From contig CP136065.1 in NCBI GenBank assembly GCA_032622095.1, positions 213,878,151 to 213,942,150 on the forward strand: a stretch of DNA of 64,000 nucleotides, in the 5' to 3' direction. A program made the translations under genes and the position numbers. The notes below the pieces were generated by a model. That model was not told where the DNA came from, ran no database searches, and saw only the letters and a program-made list of their open reading frames with translations. Position 1 is the first letter of the stretch. Each line of letters opens with the position of its first letter. Shown here piece by piece: positions 57,441 to 64,000 of this stretch. This DNA is from Siphonodentalium dalli (lineage: Eukaryota; Mollusca; Scaphopoda; Gadilida; Siphonodentaliidae).

Positions 57441-58051
57441 CACTTAGTATGTAAATATTACTATTTAATGCATGATCAAGTCTGGTAATGGCACACAATG
57501 AATACATTCTGCACCATTCACGTCTATGTGCGTCAACGAGTCAAGGTCATCGCCTTATTGCCAGGGCTAGCATTGCTCGGATATGGTTTATGGAAGAGGT
57601 TATTTCCTCAGCGAAGCGGAAATGGCCGAGTCGTTGAGAAGGGTTGAAATACAGACTACAGCTAAATAATTCGTCGCATACAGGGAAGATTCCGTAGCAC
57701 ATCATACAGGCTCACAAAGAATCTGTTGACTAATTTGGTACTATATTTACAATATTTATAACGGGTTTTATTCAACTTCGCCAACTTTGACTCGCAAATT
57801 CCCCGCAAATAAACACCCCTAATCTTTACTGCTACTACCATTAGCTACATTAGGACATGTTCTGTCCAAAGCAACCAAGCAACCTCAGGTTTAGACAAAG
57901 AAATAGCAAATTAAGCAGAATTAAGTGCAGTTCGGTCAGACCACCTCGCAAAGCACTCATCGCAAAGAATCCGCTCGTTCATGAGCCAAGCCAGATGAAT
58001 GTGATCTTAGAACCTTTGTTTTTCAGAAATTGCGAATGAACTTGTTTCTGT
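57441..58051. other. 3' flank of lectin gene B
   Basis: TTTATT at 57767-57772 gives a minus-strand AATAAA about 280 bases after the gene B stop, a candidate polyA signal. Nothing else recognised. Confidence 0.35.
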
Positions 58052-58278
58052 TCAGAACATGTGACCAATCTGACAGATGAAGTTATATAGTTCGGTCTCG
58101 TATCGATCGACGAAGTCGTACCCTCCATTGAAGTTTTTGTCCATGCAAGCCACGTATTCAGTCGGCACTACCAATCCGTGATCTGGAGTGAGGTACGCCA
58201 TCGGTGTTCCATCCCAGTGCACATAATCCCCTACTATTGCTGAGTTGTTCCTCCTCCTCCCGTCGATCCACATCCGAA
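58052..58278 (-). CDS. Lectin gene B, exon 3 (CTLD C-terminal half)
   Basis: Paralogue of 14416-14663. Acceptor 'tttttatttag' before TTCGGATG, phase 1; with the exon 2 final G it reads V-R-MWIDGRRR. It encodes DGTPMAYLTPDHG, VACMDKNF and YNFICQIGHMF before TGA/TAA, 227 nt in all, seven codons shorter than gene A's exon (the ENQLNP stretch is reduced). The third CTLD cysteine and the WND motif are missing here too (GGYDFVDRYETELYNFIC), so the loss predates the duplication. Confidence 0.85.
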
Positions 58279-58475
58279 CTAAATAAAAACAAATTATTAC
58301 CATGTACCACACTGTGTATAGTCAGAGATCGATTGTGGAGATATATTCCTCCACTCGAGGGAGATGTTGGTGTATTCGAATTCGCGTTCTTCTGTGTTCG
58401 CAAACGAAGGGTTACCAAGCCCATATACCAAACATAGCACGGGAACACTGACACATAATGTTCGCTGGACCAGAT
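58279..58475. other. Lectin gene B intron 2, nothing recognised
   Basis: No repeat beyond the acceptor region. Confidence 0.3.
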
Positions 58476-58893
58476 CTATGTGGTTCCCAGAATAGAACCA
58501 AAACATGGAACCAAATGCGTGCTTGTGGAAACAATGACATGTGACACTGTGTGTAGGCTATAAGCACGTTTGACGTGTCTTCGTTTCCTAATGTTCTATT
58601 ATATCATAAACACGCTATACCGTTTTAAATTGATATCACACGATGTTGGTTCACCGAATAGACACCGAAGATCAGAAGATGTTCTGATGTCTGAACGAGA
58701 TATCGAATTAAATTAATAAAGTATTGTCCCATACTTCCCACCCTATTTAGTATATGAGCACTAGATTGACCCACGCCAGTAATAAAATAATCAGTCTATA
58801 CATATGACTCGAAACAGTCTATAGAATAAGCATGCATGCCTTGGTGTTTTTAAAGGAATATCGCTTGATTTAGTCTTCCCATATCATCTTAGC
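58476..58893 (+). repeat. Direct duplication in gene B intron 2, copy 1
   Basis: Begins CTATGTGGTTCCCAGAATAG; repeats 590 bp later at 59066-59477 with roughly one change in ten. Confidence 0.85.
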
Positions 58894-59065
58894 CAAAAGA
58901 AACTAAATAAAGAACCAAATGTAGGACCAAAAATGTTTTGGTTCGTCGATGAACCAAATCTAAAACCAAATTAAGTACACAACAGACATTCTTGTTCCAC
59001 ATGGAGTCAAACTTGTTTCTAATTTTTTGTCCTGAGGGCAGAACCAATGTGACCTCTTTGGTTTT

Positions 59066-59477
59066 CTATGTGGTTCCCAGAATAGAACCTGAACATGGAA
59101 CCCAATGAGTGCTTGTGGAAACAATGACACGTGGCACTATGTGTAGGTCATAAGCACATTTGATGTGTCTTCGTTTCCTAATGTTCTATTAGATCGTAAA
59201 CACGTTATACCGTTTAAAATTGACATCACACAATTTTGGTTCACCGAGTAGACCCAGAAGATGTTCTAATGTCTGAAGGAGATATCGATTTATGTCTTAC
59301 AATTTATTGTTCCATACTTCCCACCCTATTTATGATATGAGCACTAGAGTGAGCCACTGCCACCAACAAAATCATCAGTCTATACATATGACTCGAAATA
59401 GTATATGGAATAGGCATGTATGCATTGGTGTTTCAATGTAAAATAGCTTTATATAGTCTTCCCCATATCATCTTTAC
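59066..59477 (+). repeat. Direct duplication in gene B intron 2, copy 2
   Basis: Second copy; also ends with 'tagtcttccc(c)atatcatctt'. The DNA between and after the copies is rich in GGAACCAAA and GGTTC motifs (58900-59060, 59560-59640, 60240-60290). Confidence 0.85.
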
Positions 59478-60763
59478 CCCAAAACGCGTCGACATAGTGT
59501 TAACGTTTAGACTAGGACATTTAAGCTAGGCCTTGTTCCCACACACCTGGACTGCGGTGGGTTCTCTGAAGAACCAAACGTAGGATATTGGTTGCAGATG
59601 GAACCAACCTTGTGTGGAACCAAACTATTTGGTTTAATTTTTTTTAATTTTTTTTAATTTATATCAGTTATTTACACTATATACAATGGTGTCATACAAT
59701 TATGTATGCAATCAAACAAATAATATTAATCATAAAGTGACACTACAGGTGGGGCGGGCGGGGGTCATTGCACACTCACCATTCACACTCCTTGCACACC
59801 ATACAGTATATCGATCAGTATTTATAAATAACATATATAATATACAAACAAAAATATCTTCGACTGTCAAAAACATATAGAGTAAAATTTCAGTCTTTGT
59901 ATACACATTTAATTAAAACAAAAACATGTGTTGGATTGGTAGCTGGTTCCAGTTCCTTGTATTGAGGGTATATTGGTTTTGTATCATGATTGTTTTTATT
60001 GCCTTATTCGCCTCTCAAAGCGTTGATCTTTTCTATATGATATCGGCTTACTAATTCGTTCAAGAACGCTTTCAAAGATAATTCAATGGGGTCGAATTTT
60101 GTTTTATAAATATAGTACTTTAATATAATTAAAATCATGTTTTTTAGATTGGCGCTCTTTTCCGATGAAACGCCGAATACTATGTTACATTTTGTAAGTT
60201 GGATATCTAGTATGTTGGTGTTCATCCAGTGTTCATCCATTTGGTTCTATGTTGGTATTTGGTTCTCCGGGGAACCAAATTTAGAGCAGTTTTCTTAGAG
60301 TGTGGTCACAATCATTTTCCGGCTGTTTTCGCACAGAAGTGAAACAAATCCTCTTATTTCTACCATATTAGGAATAGACTAACACGGAACGCTCTTTTCT
60401 GTTCCATGCAGTGCACACGGCTGTTGTTTGTTTTGAAACCCAAATACCGTTTTCAATGTTGTATATTTTATGACTTCAATGAGTCCTTCTGGGACATATA
60501 ATACCCATAGAAAGGTAGTTCAAGTATTTATCGAATTATTTCGATACAGGAAAATATTCAAAGGCGAATATTATTAGGTGGATTTTGGAGCACAAACCGC
60601 CATGGGGCTTTAAATAAAGAAATAAACTAAATATATATATTACTGTGCATAAATGTTTGTTCATATGTACGAGGAGTCAATGTTACTGGTACAATAAAGA
60701 TAAATAATCACCCCATCAACCCGTAAAAAGCACACCCCAAGAACATATATACCCGGTACCTTG
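59478..60763. other. Gene B intron 2, nothing firm recognised
   Basis: AT-rich with GGAACCAA motifs. ORFs 59686-59880 and 60004-60240 have no features. Confidence 0.35.
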
Positions 60764-61056
60764 GCGATATTCTGTCGATGCGACGGCTTATATCTGGAAA
60801 ATGTTGCACGTATATATATATCTCCTATATATTTTGAGAACTACGTATATATATAAATATATGTGTCCTCTGTAGACTCTAAAACGGCTGGCTCGATTGA
60901 GTTCAAACTTCCCAGCTAAGGGTAAAAACCCACGGAAATCGTCGTCGCGGCGTTTTGGAGAAGCTCTGACCACTCATTCTCCACTCCCAACCATCAAAAT
61001 CACCGCAATCGGCACTCCGGGGGGTTAAGGCATCAACGATCTTTAACCATGCGTAC
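60764..61056 (+). repeat. Direct repeat copy 1 (GCGATATTCTGTCGATGCGA)
   Basis: Pairs with 61166-61468. Shared blocks: GCGATATTCTGTCGATGCGA, 'tatctggaaaatgttgcacg', a TA-rich stretch, 'gagttcaaacttccca', 'cattctccactccc', 'ccgcaatcggca'. Confidence 0.85.
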
Positions 61057-61165
61057 GGAACTACGGACGCGAAACGCGAAATGCATTTATCTCGACTAAA
61101 AAGGCAGAATTAACGTGTTGTGTGATTCTTATGTCTGTCGTTCCTAGGAACGGGGGAGATACCGG

Positions 61166-61212
61166 GCGATATTCTGTCGATGCGACGGCTTATATCTGGA
61201 AAATGTTGCACG

Positions 61213-61243
<31 letters not shown>

Positions 61244-61468
61244 ATTTTGGAAGATATGTCTGTGTGTGTGTGTGTGTGTTCGCGATGGACTCGAAAACTG
61301 CCCGACGGATTGAGCCCAAACTTCCTATCTAATGATAAAATTCGAGATGAAGTGTCATCGCACCGCGTCTGAGAACGTCAGAGCACACATTCTCCACTTC
61401 CAGTCACAAAAATTACCGCCATTGGCATGGTGGGGTTAATCGCGTTGATAGTTAAAGAGCGTTCGTAT
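61166..61468 (+). repeat. Direct repeat copy 2 with (TA)n and (GT)n expansions
   Basis: Second copy, interrupted by a (TA)n run (about 61213-61241) and a (GT)n run (about 61259-61279). The spacing of about 402 bp is larger than the repeat, so ~110 bp lies between. Confidence 0.85.
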
Positions 61469-61639
61469 CCGCAGTGTCGTCGATAAAGAGCATATGTGTG
61501 TAATGTGATTCTTACGTCTGGGTCTGGGCGTGTGCGTTGATGACTGTATCCAGACATGAGCGTGTTGTGTGACGTACAACGGGTACCCACAAACGTACCT
61601 CTTTTAGGGACGAGTACGATCACGGGACTGGTACCATCA

Positions 61640-62300
61640 TTTACTACATCAAACAAGGACCGTAACTCTGGTAAAAATAATTGGACGAAAACCTGCAGTA
61701 TGCCGATATAAGTTTTACCCTACTCGACTGGTCTACCACCATATCAAAGCACAACTGAATATGATTATCCTTGTTACAAGCTAAACTGTTCAGTCGGACA
61801 AAACATTCACAAATGTCCAAGTCAAGCAAGGGCCGTAACTCTGGTAGAAGAGACTCGATGAAACCCTTAGTAAGTGCCTATCATTTCCCCCAAGCTGTGC
61901 TATCGCCATACCAAAGCACATCCAAATCCGATCATACATGCACAAGCTGAAAAATGTTCATATAAGGACACAGATATTTTTACAAATTTCCAAGTGAAAC
62001 AAGGCTCGTAACTCTGGTAAACAATCTTGGGGAAACCTGTAGAATGTGGGTATCCTTTCCCCGACCTGTGATATCACCATGACAACGGACAATGAAATCT
62101 GATAATTAACACCCGAGTTGCATGTACAAACTGAAATGTTCGTACGGATACAAAATTCACAAATTTACAAGTAAATCAAGGGCCGCAACTCTGGTAAAAC
62201 TTAACAGACGAACCCCCTAGTACGTAGATATACTTCACTCGAACTGCGCTATCACCATACAATAAAAAAGTCTGATAATTAACACCCGATTTACAAGGTC
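61640..62300 (+). repeat. ~175-bp tandem repeat with GGGCCGTAACTCTGG
   Basis: Four diverged units, with the CGTAACTCTGGTA core at 61661, 61833, 62007 and 62184. Each then has 'gacgaaaacc'-like sequence, 'accatatcaaagcacaa' and 'aatctgataat'. This type of sequence is familiar from mollusc genomes (from memory, not checked). It ends in GGACGGACGGACGACTGG near 62315 and a short 'ccccgaacctcatacggggt' hairpin at 62386-62405. Confidence 0.8.
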
Positions 62301-63310
62301 ATATGTTCGGACGGACGGACGACTGGAGGCCCCGATGGACTGACGAACAGACAAACGGACGGACAGAGCTCTTGGCTATAAATGCCCCGAACCTCATACG
62401 GGGTTGGGGCCATAATAATGTTATCAACTTCATGCAGCACTGATGAGCACAAGAAAACCAGATAACTAATATGGGTTGTTTGCATGTTGACAAATTGTCC
62501 TTCGGCTGCACCAAATAGTCACAATAATATCGAATTGGACAGTGGTAAAGCCAATGTCCTATATGTTATGAGTCCCTCTCAAAACTAATTATTTGTTGCG
62601 CTGGAATATTTGCACATCTTTTCTGAATGTAGCAAGTCCGTAGATCACGGAATATAGCTCCCAAAATGATTACCGAAGTATATTTACCAACACCCGAGCA
62701 GTTCTATGAACAGCGAATATACAAACAAGAAAGCTCCCCATCGGGAAGTACATGACATTCTGGTGGAGTCATAGTGTCCGCCCCACTATACCTCATATGT
62801 AGCGCAAGCAATAGAGATCTTTCGAAAAATCACTATTACGATTACGGATAGGATATATTGTCCTGCAGTAAGGTGGACACCATCACAACTTACATACGAT
62901 GGTTAATTGGTGAGACGGCACACGTCCCACAATATTCAATTACACACACACACACACACATATATATATGATGGACAAGTAATGTCCATTTCAGATCCCA
63001 TGTTCTTATCCCCAAGCGTCCCCAAGCAAGCAGGACCGATGGCACACCATTGACAGATCTGCAAATAATTAAACTGAGTGGGGTATATTTCGTCTCACAC
63101 AAAAACCCCTGTATGAAATTTGCGGAAGGGGAATACAAATGAGGTTGTTAAACTTGAAAACATGCATATCATATTATCTGCATGAAAGATTTTGGTCCCA
63201 TTTGCCCCATGTTCTTGACATCCTCCAAGATCAGGTTCATGAGGGTGACACGAAAACCATACAATTAACCGAGTATACAACACGGAGCGAATATTAGGGG
63301 ATATCCTTAC
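62301..63310. other. Gene B intron 2, upstream part
   Basis: GGACGGACGGAC-type tract 62310-62370, a short hairpin (CCCCGAACCTCATACGGGGT), and an (AC)n(TA)n microsatellite at 62942-62968. No gene. Confidence 0.4.
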
Positions 63311-63502
63311 CCATGTTATTGTCAATCATGATTTGTTTGCTTGTGTTCCACATGGCCTCGTTCTCGATCTTGATAAGGTGGGCGTTCAGATTTCCACATG
63401 CTGATGTTGCGTCAAAATGATTTTTCTGGTCAGATAATAGCATAGCATAAAATTGTGAGCCGACTTCACCAAACAGATCATAACCTTTATCCAGTGGCGA
63501 AC
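63311..63502 (-). CDS. Lectin gene B, exon 2 (CTLD N-terminal half)
   Basis: 192 nt, same length and phases as gene A exon 2, with acceptor 'attcgccacag' and donor GTAAGG. It encodes GSPLDKGYDLFGEVG, GSQFYAMLLSDQKNHFDATS, ACGNLNAHLIKIENEAMW and SKQIMIDNNM. Cys sits in the canonical C1 position. It joins exon 3 as NNM-VRMWIDG. The signal/PAN exon for this gene is expected at higher coordinates, outside the window. Confidence 0.87.
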
Positions 63503-63686
63503 CTGTGGCGAATACAATAACATAAATTATATACATGTATGCCACCCATATGGTTGGTTGTGGGGTCTCATTTAGTTGCAGTCGTTATATAAGTCAGTTG
63601 TTTCCGCCGATCTTTCCGTCCATCAGAAACGTTTGTTGTCTGGATCAAAACTTGAATAGTATTAACAGATTTGGCAGGATTGCTAA
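63503..63686. other. Gene B intron 1, nothing recognised
   Basis: No supported feature in this short stretch. Confidence 0.3.
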
Positions 63687-63776
63687 CTCGTTCTCGATCT
63701 TGATAAGATCGCCACAGTCATGTAGAATTGTGAACCGGCTTCTCCGAACAGTTTGTAACCGAGATCCAGCGGCGAA
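63687..63776 (-). pseudogene. Decayed third copy of CTLD exon 2
   Basis: Preceded by the same 'ccacag' acceptor and reading GSPLDLGYKLFGEAGSQFY, then about 70-75 bases are missing and the LIKIENE codons follow in another frame (DLIKIENE). It ends without a donor. It is closer to gene A exon 2 (LDLGY) than to gene B exon 2 (LDKGY), so it marks a third gene copy or an exon shuffled from the gene A lineage. Confidence 0.75.
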
Positions 63777-64000
63777 CCTGTGGTACAATTTATGAGAGCG
63801 CTTTGGGATTAAATTTAGAAGACCAAGACGCATGTTTCGCATATATCCAGACAAGACATGCAACACATTTTCAATACATATTGATCTGGATCTATCCAGC
63901 GAAAAGTGTTGAATTTCACATCTGCATTGCATATATAATCTGAACAGTTATTAAAACGAGACAATGGATATATAAACGGACGTGGCTCATTCGAGGACGT
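63777..64000. other. Right window edge, nothing recognised
   Basis: No supported feature; the ORF 63645-63932 covers the decayed exon and flank. Confidence 0.3.

Overview
This is eukaryotic nuclear DNA from an invertebrate, most likely a lophotrochozoan and plausibly a mollusc. The evidence is AT-rich intergenic sequence, spliced genes with GT/AG introns, a very dense load of inverted-repeat transposons and minisatellites, a PAN/apple plus C-type lectin architecture, and a roughly 175-bp tandem repeat built around a 'GGGCCGTAACTCTGG' motif that resembles repeats common in mollusc genomes. The species assignment is inference. No bacterial-type gene, rRNA or CRISPR array was seen.

Host genes: two paralogous secreted-lectin-like genes lie in tandem on the minus strand. 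Gene A has three phase-compatible exons: signal peptide plus PAN/apple-like cysteine motif (39263-39536), CTLD first half (20805-20996) and CTLD second half with stop (14416-14663), giving a 237-residue protein. Gene B shows its two CTLD exons (63311-63502, 58052-58278); its first exon should lie beyond the right edge. A decayed third CTLD exon lies at 63687-63776. Both CTLDs keep a WI-x-G-like motif but lack one of the four usual cysteines and the WND/EPN/QPD calcium-sugar motifs.

The most unusual object is in the 18-kb first intron of gene A: an approximately 12-kb insertion (23786-35738) bounded by ~560-bp inverted repeats starting CACTG, flanked by a TAT duplication and carrying GTTCAGGTTCGGA subterminal repeats, as expected of an EnSpm/CACTA-type transposon. 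Inside it is a near-perfect palindrome with arms of about 3.6 and 4.2 kb (24551-28132 and 29282-33474). At its centre is a compact, virus- or Polinton-like gene cluster on the plus strand (107-aa, 60-aa and 189-aa C2H2 zinc-finger ORFs, spaced 7 nt and overlapping by 1 nt, with a polyA signal 6 nt after the last stop). The left arm carries a rearranged, finger-less copy of the third gene.

The rest is mainly mobile or repetitive DNA. Left end to 14 kb: a 3.63-kb-spaced direct repeat carrying ~640-bp (TCA)n tracts, a nested fold-back element, a Mutator-like element with 9-bp target duplications, palindromic MITEs, and 21-bp and 30-bp minisatellites. From 15 to 23 kb: TTAA-flanked and TA-flanked MITE families that share the same pair of 67-bp hairpins, and a 1.6-kb element with a 7-bp target duplication. 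From 38 to 58 kb, between gene A and gene B: a LINE 3' relic, a GCGATATTGC-rich TIR element, a 1.2-kb inverted-repeat element, a second Mutator-like element, a ~7.4-kb element with long (~0.8-1 kb) inverted repeats filled with a minisatellite that switches orientation, and a GATATC-rich satellite block. From 58 to 62.5 kb: direct duplications and the mollusc-like tandem repeat.
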